From JARLGU01 sp036504535 (lineage in GTDB: Bacteria; Armatimonadota; Armatimonadia; Armatimonadales; Capsulimonadaceae), in contig DASXUY010000014.1 of NCBI GenBank assembly GCA_036504535.1, positions 227,013-291,012 of the forward strand: a DNA stretch of 64,000 nucleotides. The letters are read 5' to 3'. The notes under the pieces were generated by a model. It did not search any database, was not told the DNA's origin, and worked only from the letters and a program-made list of their open reading frames with translations. Shown piece after piece: positions 24,471 to 34,900 of the stretch; the first letter of the stretch is position 1, and every line of letters starts with the position of its first letter. Position numbers and translations under genes: made by a program.

Positions 24471-27257
24471 ATGAAGATTTCGCTTACGAAGAAGTTAGTT
24501 CTTGTGCTTTCAGTAGCGGCCACGGTCGTTGTCATCTCGCTGATGCTTCGTCATTTCGTTGAATCTCATCCGGTCACCGCATATCAGAAGACAGCGACGG
24601 GACTTACCGCATCGCTAGGCGGGAGTACATTGCGGCTAGACGCACTTGCACCAGGCGTAATCCGAGTACGCTACAGCGCAAATGGAGCGTTCCCACCCGA
24701 CAGAATCCCCGTGCTATTAGAACGCACAGTTGCGTCACCGTTTACTGTTAGCGAGCAACCTGACACCATTACGCTGGCCTCCGGTAGCTTGCACGCCGTG
24801 ATTGATCGAGCAACAGGAGCGGTCAGGTTTGTCGACGATTCCGGTAAGCCTGTTGTGAGTGAAGCACCTGGCGGCCGAACTCTGGTTGCCACAACGTTTC
24901 CCGGGAAGAAGCCAGTTGACGCTTACACTGCTCAGGGCAAATTCGAAATAGCGCCAGACGAATCGCTCTATGGATTGGGGCAACACCAGCATGGCAAACT
25001 GGACCAGAGAGAGACTGTCGTTAACCTCCAGCAGCTCAACCGCGAAATCAGTATTCCTTTCCTCATATCCAGTCGCGGCTACGGCATACTTTGGAACAAC
25101 GCGTCGCGAGCCGAAATCGCTCTTGGGAGCGACGCCAATGTTATTCCGTCGACATCACTTTCGGACGATAGCGGTCAGGTGGGCGGCTTAACAGCTCACT
25201 ACTTCTCGGGTACAAATTTCGAAAAGGACGTGGGTACAACGCTTGATCCACAAGTTGATTTTGCTTGGAAAGAAGGGCCAATGGGCGGCCTCACGCACGA
25301 CAACTACTCCGTGCGCTGGACGGGCTTCGTTACGGCAGACGAAGCTGGGTCCTACACGTTTCAAACTGCTTCCGATGATGGCGTGCGGTTATGGATAGAC
25401 GGAAAACCTGTGATCGACGACTGGTCGTTCCATGCAGTGACGAACAATGCTGGCACAGTTCATTTCGATGCGGCAACGCGCCACGCCATCCGGTTGGAGT
25501 ATTACCAGGCTAACCGCGGGGCTTCCATAAAACTCAGCTGGCAAAAACCAGGAGCGGTATCGACGGTAGCGTGGAATTCCGAGGCCGCCGACATCATCGA
25601 TTACGTCGTGTTCTATGGCCCGTCAGTCGATACTGTGATTGCGAAGTATCGAGATGCTACCGGGCAGGCCCCCCTGATCCCGAAATGGGCGCTCGGATAT
25701 TGGCAAAGCAAAGAGCGGTACAGTACCCAGCAAGAACTACTCGATGTCGCCCGGGAGTATCGCAGCCGGAAAGAGCCCATCGATAATATTGTTCAGGATT
25801 GGTACTATTGGAATCCGTATCCATGGGGCTCACACAAGTTCGATCCCAAGCGCTATCCTAACCCGACAGCAGCGTTCAAGTCGCTTCACGACGAAAATCT
25901 GCATGTTATGATCTCTGTGTGGGGCATGTTCCATTCTGGAAGCAGCGGTAATCCTAATGCGAACTACGACGCTATGAATGCGAAGGGTTACCTCTATCCG
26001 CCTGCCGTGAAGCGTGATTTGCAAATATACGACGCCTTCAATCCACATGCACGAGATCTTTATTGGGACTTGATGCGTGACCAACTCTACTCGAAAGGCG
26101 TCGACGCGTGGTGGCTGGATTCGTCGGAGCCGGAGGTTAACTTGAGTGAGTTTCGGCACACCGATACATCGGCTGGCTTAGGCGCGTTTGTTCTGAATGC
26201 GTGGCCGCTCATGCATGCCACGGGTGTCTCGGACGGACAGATGCGAGATGCTCCCAACAAGCGCGTGTTTATCCTAACGCGCTCCGCGTTCGCTGGTCAG
26301 CAGCGAACTGGAGCCGCGACGTGGTCTGGCGACATATCGGCGACATGGGACGTTTACGCGCACCAAATTCCTGCGGGCCTGAATATCTGTTTGTCCGGCA
26401 TCCCATACTGGACCACCGATATCGGCGGCTTCTTCGTGGCTCAACCTCGCGGGTCAAACAATCCCGCATACCGTGAACTGTACACGCGCTGGTTTCAGTA
26501 CGGAGCGTTTTGCCCGCTTTTCCGGTCTCATGGATCGAACACGCCGCGCGAGATGTGGCGATTTGGCCCAGACACCGAAAAGATTTTGATGAAATACGAC
26601 TCGCTTCGATATCGGATGATGCCCTATATTTATTCCCAAGCCTGGCAAGTGACACGGAATGGCGGGACGATCATGCGTGCTTTAGTGATGGACTTTCCCA
26701 AGGACGCTTTCGCAAGGGTAGTCAAAGACGAGTTTATGTTCGGCCCCTCCCTACTCGTTTGTCCGGTGACGCATGCTGGTGCTATTTCCCGGTCCGTCTA
26801 CTTGCCTGAAGGCGCTGGGTGGACCAATTTTTGGACGGGGGCCAAGTTCCAAGGCGGGCAGTCGATTACGGCATCCGCTCCAATTGACAAGATTCCGCTA
26901 TACATTAAGGACGGCGCCATATTACCCCTCGGCCCATCGTTACAGTATGTTGCTGAGAAGGCAGCCGATCCAATTGACTTAAAGGTCTGTGCTGGTGCCA
27001 ATTCTGACTTACTGCTTTACGAGGATGAAGGTAGCAACAACGACTACAGGAAAGGGCAATACTCGACAATCCCCATTTCGTGGAGCGACAGCGCGCGTAC
27101 CCTTACGATTGGTAACAGGATGGGATCGTTCCAAGGTATGCTGAAGTCCCGCACGTTCAGGATTGCTTGGGTAAAGCCCGGAGCTGGAGTCACCACATCC
27201 GCCGCTGTCGCAAAGACGGTAACGTACGATGGAAGTGCGATTACGGTGCAGGAATAA
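24471..27257 (+). CDS. Glycoside hydrolase family 31 enzyme with an inserted PA14 domain (alpha-xylosidase/alpha-glucosidase)
   Basis: This 928-residue exported enzyme begins with a signal/anchor (MKISLTKKLVLVLSVAATVV). The N-terminal GH31 beta-domain is interrupted by a PA14 module (about residues 240-370; SVRWTGFVTADEAGSYTF, DDGVRLWIDGKPVID). The GH31 barrel carries the nucleophile motif DAWWLDSSEP and an acid/base region RTGAATWSGDISATW; RSHGSNTPREMW binds the glycone. Insertion of PA14 within the N-domain is known from alpha-xylosidases acting on xyloglucan oligosaccharides, so that specificity is likely. ATG 24471 was chosen over an upstream in-frame start at 24357 because it begins directly with a signal peptide. 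It lies between ccoO and ccoG, with which it has no obvious functional link. Confidence 0.9.
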   Translation: MKISLTKKLVLVLSVAATVVVISLMLRHFVESHPVTAYQKTATGLTASLGGSTLRLDALAPGVIRVRYSANGAFPPDRIPVLLERTVASPFTVSEQPDTITLASGSLHAVIDRATGAVRFVDDSGKPVVSEAPGGRTLVATTFPGKKPVDAYTAQGKFEIAPDESLYGLGQHQHGKLDQRETVVNLQQLNREISIPFLISSRGYGILWNNASRAEIALGSDANVIPSTSLSDDSGQVGGLTAHYFSGTNFEKDVGTTLDPQVDFAWKEGPMGGLTHDNYSVRWTGFVTADEAGSYTFQTASDDGVRLWIDGKPVIDDWSFHAVTNNAGTVHFDAATRHAIRLEYYQANRGASIKLSWQKPGAVSTVAWNSEAADIIDYVVFYGPSVDTVIAKYRDATGQAPLIPKWALGYWQSKERYSTQQELLDVAREYRSRKEPIDNIVQDWYYWNPYPWGSHKFDPKRYPNPTAAFKSLHDENLHVMISVWGMFHSGSSGNPNANYDAMNAKGYLYPPAVKRDLQIYDAFNPHARDLYWDLMRDQLYSKGVDAWWLDSSEPEVNLSEFRHTDTSAGLGAFVLNAWPLMHATGVSDGQMRDAPNKRVFILTRSAFAGQQRTGAATWSGDISATWDVYAHQIPAGLNICLSGIPYWTTDIGGFFVAQPRGSNNPAYRELYTRWFQYGAFCPLFRSHGSNTPREMWRFGPDTEKILMKYDSLRYRMMPYIYSQAWQVTRNGGTIMRALVMDFPKDAFARVVKDEFMFGPSLLVCPVTHAGAISRSVYLPEGAGWTNFWTGAKFQGGQSITASAPIDKIPLYIKDGAILPLGPSLQYVAEKAADPIDLKVCAGANSDLLLYEDEGSNNDYRKGQYSTIPISWSDSARTLTIGNRMGSFQGMLKSRTFRIAWVKPGAGVTTSAAVAKTVTYDGSAITVQE

Positions 27258-27325
27258 CTCATTACTCCGTTGCCAGGCTGTAAAGCCTTCCTAGCTGTCT
27301 ACAACATCCCAACGAGCGAGCATCA

Positions 27326-28630
27326 ATGCCAATCGATTTGACTGACAAAGTGATACAGAGCAACGGTGCGCCTAAGCGTCCCGTGAAGCTTCACCCGATA
27401 CGACGCGCCGTGCAGCTGCTGCTCGGGGCGCTGATTATCGTGTGCCCGCTGTTCAACATCATGCGTCTCGACCTCCGCGCCGCAGACTTCTGGGTGCTCG
27501 GTCACCGCTATAGCTCACAGCATGTGATCCTGTTCTTCTGGGGAGGCGCACTGCTTGCGTTGACACTGTTCGCAGTGTCGCTCATCTACGGTCGCTGGTG
27601 GTGCGGCTGGGTGTGCCCGCAAACGCTGGCATCTGACTTCGGCGACAGTGTGAAGACGCGGCTTGTGCGAGCGTTTCGTGGCAAAACATCACCGCAGCGC
27701 CATCGAGTCGCGCTTGGCGTGTGGGCGGTCGTCATGGTCGTCGCATCGGTGGTCACTGCCGCACTGCTGGGTTCATATTTCATCGCGCCCGCCGTCGTGT
27801 GGAGCTCACTCGTGCATCCCACCGACAACCCCGGGGTCGCCATTGGGACTTACTTCACGGCAGCGTTGATGGCGGGCAACCTGCTGGCTGTACGGCGAAA
27901 GTTTTGCGCATCGGTGTGTCCCTACGGCCTGTTCCTGTCCATCGCGGGCGACCGAAACACAATGACGGTGCGCTACCTCAATGAGCGCGCGAGCGACTGC
28001 ATCGAGTGCGCGAAGTGTGTCACCATCTGCCCGATGTCCATCGACATCCGCAAAGGTGTCAATCAGCCGGAATGCATCGGGTGTGGCGAGTGCGTCGACG
28101 CGTGCAACGACATCCTGCCCCGTCTGAAAGAGCCCGTCGCCGGGCTGATCGAGTACCGCTACGGTGAGCAGGCGGATCGCGTCACGCGGTCCCTGCCGAT
28201 CGCAAAGCGACTCGGTCTCTGGGACGGGAAACGCGGCCTGTTGATCGGCTCGGTAGTGGTGATGGCTGCGGGACTTGCAGCAGCGGCATTGGGCGTCTCG
28301 CCGACCACGCTTTCCGTCACGCCCTCCGGGCAAATCCAGCGTGTCGGCGGCGATGTGATCGAACACTACACCGTATCAATTGACAGCGGATATCCCGGGG
28401 ACGTTCGGTATCGCCTGCAGATCGAAGGGCCGTCAAATGTTACCCTCGTCGAACCCACCAGCACCGTGGCGGCTGAGGGGAAAGCGCGCACACAGGTGAC
28501 GCTCACTCTGCGCGCCAATATAGCCGGATTGTCCAGCGGTACACGGCTTCCGGTGCGCTTGATTGCGCATTCATCTGGCGCCGGTAACACCGGCGCCCTA
28601 TCTGCGCGTATAATTGTCTATGTGCCGTGA
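27326..28630 (+). CDS. ccoG: Cytochrome c oxidase accessory protein CcoG (FixG/RdxA family)
   Basis: This 434-residue membrane protein has the NapH/CcoG-like core: a CGWVCPQTL box after the second helix and a CPYGLF box. Two ferredoxin-type [4Fe-4S] motifs follow (CIECAKCVTICP and CIGCGECVDACND). Its C-terminal part is an Ig-like domain (IgFixC-type, about residues 325-434). CcoG reduces or delivers copper for CuB assembly in cbb3 oxidases. It stands apart from the oxidase operon because a GH31 gene intervenes, but the partnership is clear. The next small membrane gene follows on the same strand after 51 bp. Confidence 0.93.
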   Translation: MPIDLTDKVIQSNGAPKRPVKLHPIRRAVQLLLGALIIVCPLFNIMRLDLRAADFWVLGHRYSSQHVILFFWGGALLALTLFAVSLIYGRWWCGWVCPQTLASDFGDSVKTRLVRAFRGKTSPQRHRVALGVWAVVMVVASVVTAALLGSYFIAPAVVWSSLVHPTDNPGVAIGTYFTAALMAGNLLAVRRKFCASVCPYGLFLSIAGDRNTMTVRYLNERASDCIECAKCVTICPMSIDIRKGVNQPECIGCGECVDACNDILPRLKEPVAGLIEYRYGEQADRVTRSLPIAKRLGLWDGKRGLLIGSVVVMAAGLAAAALGVSPTTLSVTPSGQIQRVGGDVIEHYTVSIDSGYPGDVRYRLQIEGPSNVTLVEPTSTVAAEGKARTQVTLTLRANIAGLSSGTRLPVRLIAHSSGAGNTGALSARIIVYVP

Positions 28631-28681
28631 CCGGCGACGCACGGTGTGAGTTAACCGGGATGGTCCCGTGAGGAGAAACCT

Positions 28682-28924
28682 ATGGCTCGAACTTGGAGCT
28701 ACCGCAAGCGAGAAATCGTGATCAATGAAGTCAAGCCCAAAGGCGTCCCCCCTGTGGCCATCGCCTTCTTGCTGCTCAGCGTCACCCTGCTCACCATCGT
28801 CCTCTCCACCGCGATCTACTTCACACGCCACCAGCAGCCCGACCCCGTGATCACCGGCCCCAAGAGCGACAGCTACCGCACTAAAACCCCCGACTCAGGT
28901 GGCCTTACCGACAACGTCCACTAA
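28682..28924 (+). CDS. Small single-pass membrane protein downstream of ccoG
   Basis: This is an 80-residue protein with a basic N-terminus (ARTWSYRKREIVINEVKPKG), one helix (VAIAFLLLSVTLLTIVLSTAIYF) and a polar tail. GAGGAG lies about 8 nt upstream of the ATG. I recognise no family. The position in an operon with ccoG suggests an oxidase-related role (a CcoQ/CcoH-like slot), but the sequence does not show CcoH (FixH) features. Confidence 0.65.
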   Translation: MARTWSYRKREIVINEVKPKGVPPVAIAFLLLSVTLLTIVLSTAIYFTRHQQPDPVITGPKSDSYRTKTPDSGGLTDNVH

Positions 28925-29278
28925 CCCCAGGCTGAGCCTGGACCCTTATCGGCCCATCCGTGACGGCGGTGCTCCACATGGCGACGGCGATGGGCCGGGT
29001 CAGGATGCGCTTGTAAGAGTTGTAGTACGGCTTCGGTTGGACCGGCAAGCCCATGGTTATCACCTTTCGCGAAGCGAAGATATAAGAATGGCCCGCCCGG
29101 CCTCAGAGGGCATTCTAAAAATATCCCCAACTTACGCAGGATTCCCCGCGCCGTCGCCGGAACCGTATAGCTGGCTAAAGCGTGCATTCGTCGCGAGCAC
29201 ACCTCCACCGCAGGAAATTGCGGGACGCGTCGGGCAATCCCACTAACGCAGCCACTCTTTTGAGAAAAAGGAACCGTT
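28925..29278. other. Intergenic region with a partial dispersed repeat
   Basis: No gene is supported. Positions 29081-29113, read on the minus strand, match the opening block of the repeat at 63618 (ATGCCCTCTGAGGCCGGGCG, then GGCCATT). The remainder shows nothing I can name. Confidence 0.5.
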
Positions 29279-30019
29279 ATGACTGATATCAAGAGCGCCG
29301 TCGGCGTTCAGAGCTACTGCTTCCGTGGCTTCAAGGACAATGCGAAGGTTGCATCCCTCGTTCGTGAGATCGGCGTCGCCGCTATTGAGCTTTGCGGCGT
29401 TCACGCAGACTTCAACGCACCCGCCACATGGGACGAAGTAATCGCCACCTACAAGAATGCGGGTGTTGAGATCGTCTCGATCGGCGTCCAGGGTTTCAAC
29501 GGCGACGAGGCCAAGGAGCGCCAGTGGTTCGAGTTCGCGAAGCTTGCCGGGGCCAAATATATCAGCGCCCACTTCAGCCTGGACACAATCCCCGGCGCGT
29601 TCCGTGTTGCCGAGAAGCTATCCGCTGAGTTCGGCATCAAGGTCGCGATCCACAACCACGGTGGCTACCAGTGGCATGGCTCCGCCGACGCGCTCGACTG
29701 GATCCTGCGCAGCACCCGAGACAGTATCGGCCTCAACATCGACACAGCATGGGCGCTTGATGCCCGCGAGAACCCTGTCAAGTTGGTCGAGCGATTCGGC
29801 CCGCGAGTCTACGGTCTGCACATCAAGGACTTTACCTTCGACCGCGCCCGCAAATCGTCCGACGTGATCGTCGGCACCGGGAACCTCGACCTACCGGGTC
29901 TCCTCGCCGCCGCGAAAGCTGTCAACTTCGACGGTTTCGCCGTGATTGAGTACGAAGGCGATGTCGAAAACCCTGTCCCAGCCCTCGCCGAGTGCGTCAA
30001 GATGGTTAAGAACGCGTAA
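29279..30019 (+). CDS. Sugar phosphate isomerase/epimerase (xylose isomerase-like TIM barrel)
   Basis: This 246-residue protein has the AP_endonuc_2/xylose-isomerase-like barrel: GVQSYCFRGFKDN at the first strand, AAIELCGVHADF, IGVQGFNGDE, a conserved KVAIHNHGGYQW metal site, then SIGLNIDTAWAL, VYGLHIKDFTF and FAVIEYEGD, which supply the divalent-metal ligands (E, H, D, E). It would isomerise or epimerise a sugar or inositol derivative; the substrate is unknown. AAAAAGGAACC gives a good ribosome site. A terminator follows, so it is a single-gene unit. Confidence 0.88.
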   Translation: MTDIKSAVGVQSYCFRGFKDNAKVASLVREIGVAAIELCGVHADFNAPATWDEVIATYKNAGVEIVSIGVQGFNGDEAKERQWFEFAKLAGAKYISAHFSLDTIPGAFRVAEKLSAEFGIKVAIHNHGGYQWHGSADALDWILRSTRDSIGLNIDTAWALDARENPVKLVERFGPRVYGLHIKDFTFDRARKSSDVIVGTGNLDLPGLLAAAKAVNFDGFAVIEYEGDVENPVPALAECVKMVKNA

Positions 30020-30045
30020 GCGTAACCGGTAACCCTCACACAGAG

Positions 30046-30085
30046 CATCCCCTCGCCCCAAAATGTGGTGAGGGGATGTTTTTTT
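30046..30085 (+). terminator. Intrinsic terminator
   Basis: CATCCCCTC (30046-30054) pairs with GAGGGGATG (30070-30078), followed by TTTTTTT. It ends the isomerase transcript. From 30086 to 30380 I see no gene or clear signal. Confidence 0.88.
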
Positions 30086-30380
30086 GATGGTTGCTAGACT
30101 AAGCGTTTCAACGAAGCTCAAGAATTTAGGAACGCTCTGGCCGCTTGGCCTTTGTTATAAAAGGGTGGCGACACCTGTGTTCACTCCTACATTGGGTGAT
30201 TGATCCATGACGGGTAAGAGTTACTCGCTTATAGTTGGGCTGCGCTACTCTTGGCGTGACGTTTTAAAGGTCTCGGGAAGAACGCGCGACCGATAAGCCC
30301 GCTAGAGAAATGGCAACCCCTTTCTAAAGAAGGCCACGCGGCCCGAGCGATCCTGAATCTTTGAACTGAGCGCTGAATAG

Positions 30381-31862
30381 CTACCCGATACCCCCGAGCC
30401 GCTCGGCGGCGGTGCGGCATGCGAGAGTGTCGAGGTTGGCGTCGGCGCTTTCCTGCCAGCATTGGCGCGCGCGAATCGTGTCGCCCAATGCGGCGTGGGC
30501 GTCTCCGGCACGCAGCATAGCTCGTGCCCTCCAGCCCGAGTACGGTTTCAATTCCATATACTTGTCGTGGTACTTGAGCACGAAATCGTAGCGCTTTGCG
30601 GCCAGGCCCGCCGCCATGAGATAGGCGAAATTGTCCATCAATGAACCGCGGCTGTGGGAAATGCTTGGGAACGCGCCTTCCACCTGCGAGATGAGCGCAT
30701 CCATGTCGTCAAACCGCCCGAGTTGCGCAGCGATCCAGACTTTCAACGATCTGCCGTGTATCGACATCATGGCGTCGTTCTTGAACTGCTCCATGGCCGC
30801 CGTATGCGCTGCCAGTGCCCTGTCTGGCTCACCGATTTCGGCATAGTAGCTCGCCGCTAACATATCAACGATAGCGGTTTCTCGAGCGCGCTGCCCCGGG
30901 AGAATGCTAGGTTCGCAACCGCGAAGCTGGTCGATATCATGCTGCGCCGCAGCGAAGTCACCCGCCAGTAGATGCGTAAAATAGGCTTGTACGTAAGCCT
31001 GCCGCTCCTTCGGGTTCACCTGGATTGCCTGAACCGCAGCCTCAAGCGAGCCGCGCATATCGCCTAGGTTGCGACGTATCCCGGCAAGCTTGGCGAGCAA
31101 TCTGCTTAGCTCCGTGGAATCGCCCGTTGGGCGAACGCAGTCGAGCGCCTTTTCGGTGTAATCAAGGGCCTTGTCGATATCGCCCAGATTCTCGCGACCG
31201 GTCGCGGCCATGCTATACGCCAGCACCAGGTATTTGCCCGATGCGCCAGCCGCGATGGCCTGCTCTGCAAACGCAGCCGCCTTGTCCGGTCGCGCCGCTT
31301 GAATCGCCGACGTTGACGCATGGATAAGAACCTGAACATTCTCCTCGCCGGTGGCACCTGCGATCTGCTCAGAGACCGTTTCGTAGATTGCGACCGCTCC
31401 GGCAAAATCCTGCTTGTTGTAGAGCAGCTTAGCTTGGGCAATCATTGACGTGGGCGTGCTGGGGCCAGCGTTGATCGAGCTCTGTGCCTTCTCTGTCAAC
31501 GCCACTGCCTCATCGTGCTTGCCGCAACCTTCGAGGCACTCTGCAAGCTTCCGCTGCGTGTCAGCCAGGAGGCCGTGAGGCATGGGGACGCTCACCGCCA
31601 GTTTGTACTGGGCCGCGCCTTCGGCATAGCGTCGTGTGAATAGGTACTTGTGCGCGAGGAGCAACCGTGCTGGCAGACGTGAGAAACTTCCGAGGAGAGC
31701 GGGCAGCTTGATCAGCCGCTCAAGTTTCGCAATGAGTTCGTCATCGGATCCAGTGTAGCCCGTTGAATAGCGGCGAGGCAGAACCGTCCAAACGTAGTAT
31801 TCGTAGGCACCGGCAACGACGACGAGCGCAATTGCTATTGTGGGGTAGGGGATGTGGTTCAT
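30381..31862 (-). CDS. Membrane-anchored tetratricopeptide repeat protein
   Basis: This 493-residue protein has one N-terminal helix (IPYPTIAIALVVVAGAYEYY) and then arrays of TPR-like helix pairs (for example TQRKLAECLEGCGKHDEAVA, AKLLYNKQDFAGAVAIYETV, ENLGDIDKALDYTEKALD). TPRs are scaffolds for protein-protein contacts; no catalytic domain is present. The start is set at ATG 31862 so that the helix is N-terminal; a GTG at 31901 would add 13 residues. It lies 74 bp downstream of the hybrid kinase on the same strand and may be cotranscribed with it, possibly as an adaptor. Confidence 0.78.
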   Translation of the reverse strand: MNHIPYPTIAIALVVVAGAYEYYVWTVLPRRYSTGYTGSDDELIAKLERLIKLPALLGSFSRLPARLLLAHKYLFTRRYAEGAAQYKLAVSVPMPHGLLADTQRKLAECLEGCGKHDEAVALTEKAQSSINAGPSTPTSMIAQAKLLYNKQDFAGAVAIYETVSEQIAGATGEENVQVLIHASTSAIQAARPDKAAAFAEQAIAAGASGKYLVLAYSMAATGRENLGDIDKALDYTEKALDCVRPTGDSTELSRLLAKLAGIRRNLGDMRGSLEAAVQAIQVNPKERQAYVQAYFTHLLAGDFAAAQHDIDQLRGCEPSILPGQRARETAIVDMLAASYYAEIGEPDRALAAHTAAMEQFKNDAMMSIHGRSLKVWIAAQLGRFDDMDALISQVEGAFPSISHSRGSLMDNFAYLMAAGLAAKRYDFVLKYHDKYMELKPYSGWRARAMLRAGDAHAALGDTIRARQCWQESADANLDTLACRTAAERLGGIG

Positions 31863-31936
31863 GGCAAGCTGGAACGAGCCGAGATTGCCCCCTCGTCGCA
31901 CGCTGCGATAAGGGGGGCATATCCCGATTGTGTGGA

Positions 31937-34900
31937 CTACTTGGCGACGTGGTCACGGACAGTCTTCAATGCCGCGTCGAGCGATTTTATGGCTGCTTCG
32001 AGCGCTCCCATTTTCGCCGTGGCGCCTCCGAGATCTCCGGCGCGCGCGGCAGCTTCTACCGCGAGGGCGGCCTTGCCAGCATCGGTTGCGCCGAGGGCAA
32101 GGACGGAACCTTTGAGCTTGTGCGCGCCCTTCTGGAGGTCCGATGTGCTGCGGGCTTCGACGCTGGCGCGAATGGCAGCCATCAGTTGGGGCGTCTCGGC
32201 AAAATACAGGTCGATCATCTCGTCGAGCAACTCGCGGTCACCCTCGACCTGCGCCAGCGCGGCGTCGAGGTCGAACTGGCTGTTTGCGGGCGGCGTATCG
32301 GTCACGACCGCTGCAGTTTCCTCGTTGTGCTTGCGGATCTGGTCGCCGAGGCTTTCAATGGCCTCAATCAGCTGGCTGATTTGGAGCGGCTTTGGGACGT
32401 ACGCGTCCATACCGTTCTCCAAGCAGCGCTCACGGTCGCCCTTCATTGCGTGGGCGGTCATGGCGACGATGGGGATGTGTCCACCGACTTCGGCTTCCTT
32501 CTCGCGGATCGCTGCTGTGGCTTCGAAGCCATCCATTTCCGGCATCTGGATATCCATCAGCACTAGGTCGAAGGGACGCGACTCCCACATCATCACGGCT
32601 TGCTTCCCGTTGTTCGCGATGGTCACCTTATGGCCCCGCTTTTCAAGCAGCCGGAGCGCAAGTCGCTGGTTGACCGTGTTGTCCTCCGCCAGCAGAATCT
32701 CAAGGGGCATGTCAGCGATCTGCGGCGCTGGGTGCATCGACGGCGCGCCAGTCAGGTGGAGCTGCTCGCCCAGCACCGAGATGATGCCGTTGAACACGTC
32801 AGATTGCTTCAGTGGCTTGGTGAGGTATCGCGCGACGCCGATTTCGCGGCAGCGCGCAGCATCGTCGTGACGGTCGCCCGATGAAAGCATCATCAGCGTC
32901 GCCTTCGCGAATTCGGGGTGCTGTTTGATCTGGTCGGCCAACTCGAAACCGTCCATTTCGGGCATCATGCCGTCGAGCAGCACCAGCGGGAATGGTTCGC
33001 GGGCATGGCGCATCGCTTCAAGCGCCGCAGCAGCGCTCTCGACCAGCACTGGCTTCATCTCCCAGTTGGTGAGCATGTCCTGCAAAATGCGACGGTTGGT
33101 GGCGTTGTCGTCGACGATCAGGACACGGAGCCCCTTGAGGTGGACATCGCTCTGTCGCGCCGCAGCGGCGTCAGACTGCACCCCGACACGCGCCGTGAAG
33201 TGGAACACGCTGCCGTTGCCCGGCTCGCTTTCCACCCAGATGCGACCGCCCATGAGGTCGATCAGCTTCACCGAGATAGCGAGGCCCAGTCCCGTTCCAC
33301 CGTAGCGACGTGTCGTCGAGCTATCTGCCTGCGCAAACGCTTCGAAGATGCGTTGCTGGCGGTCAGCGGGAATGCCTATGCCCGTGTCACGGACCGCGAA
33401 GTGGAGCAGCACATCGTTATCTTCACGCTGCTCGACTTCGACGCGTACCACAACCTCGCCTTTTTCGGTGAACTTGATCGCGTTGCCGACCAGGTTCACG
33501 AGAATTTGACGGAGCCGTCCGGGATCGCCGATAAGGTTCTCCGGCACATGCTTATCGATGTCCAGCGCAAGCTCCAGGCCCTTGCCATGCGCGCGCACCG
33601 CGAGGCCGTTCATCGCATCGCCTAAGCGGTCGCGAATAGGGAACGGGATCGGGTCGAGGTCAAGTTTGCCTGCTTCGACCTTCGAGAAGTCGAGGATGTC
33701 GTTGATGATGGTCAGCAGCGAGTCGGCTGACGATTTGACCATCTGCAAGTATTCGCGCTGCTCGTGTGTGAGATCGGTGTCGAGCGCGAGTTCGGTCATG
33801 CCAAGGATCCCGTTCATTGGGGTGCGGATCTCGTGACTCATGTTGGCCAGGAACTCGCTCTTGGCGCGGGTGGCGGATTCGGCTGCGGCTTTGGCCTTCT
33901 GAAGCTCGGCCTCGGCCAGCTTTCGCTGGGTGATGTCCTGCATCTGCGAGACGAAGTGGATGGGGTTTCCTTCCGTGTCGCGCACAAGCGAGTCGCTTTG
34001 AAGTGCCCACACGAGGTGACCGTCGCGGTGCATGTAGCGGATTTCGTTCTGATACGTCGGCGCTTCTCCAGAGAGCACCATCTGCTCGCACTTGAGTTCG
34101 CCGAGCACATCTTCGCTGTAGACCAGGCTGCGGCGGTTGATGGCGCGCAGGTCGGGCTCGGGATAGCCGAGCATGGTGCAAAGCGCTTCGTTCACCTGAA
34201 CGATCTGCCCGCCGGGCTCGACGAGAGCCATGCCGGTCGCCGAATACTCGAATGCACCCTTGAAGCGCTGTTCGCTCTCCTGTAGCGCGCCGAGGGCCGC
34301 AGTGCGCTCCGAGAGAAGAGCTTGCTTTGCCTCGTAGTCGGCGGTGTGGCTCATAGCGGCCGCGATAAGGCCAACCATGACATGCAGGACGTGCATATCG
34401 GAATCGCCGAACGCGTACGGTTCCGCGGAGAGCACCTTGAGCACGCCGACGACCTTGTGGTCGTAGTAGAGCGGCAGCACGATCATGGAACGAGCGCCAA
34501 CGCGGCGACACTCCTCGATGTCGACACGCTGGTCTGCTTCGGCATCGTCGGCTTTCATGATCTTACCGGAACGCACGCTCAGACCCGAAAAGCTGGTGGC
34601 AAGCGGCCGCCGGAAGCCAATATGCGACGCTGCGCGGCCCGATGCGGTCCGATAGACTGTATCGTCGCCTTCGACAAGCTCGATGACTGCCCCGCTCGCC
34701 GCTGTGATTTGCTGTGTCCGCTCGACAATCAGCGACATGACAGCGTTCAGGTCAAGCTCGGCGGTGGCGATATCGTTCTGCGTAGCGATGATGGCTGTGA
34801 AGCGCTCCCGCTCCTGCTTGAGCGTTTCCTCTATGCGCTGCTTCTCTAGCTCGGCTTTCTCGATGTCCATCTGCCGTAGCTTGACGCTGGCGGCCAGCTG

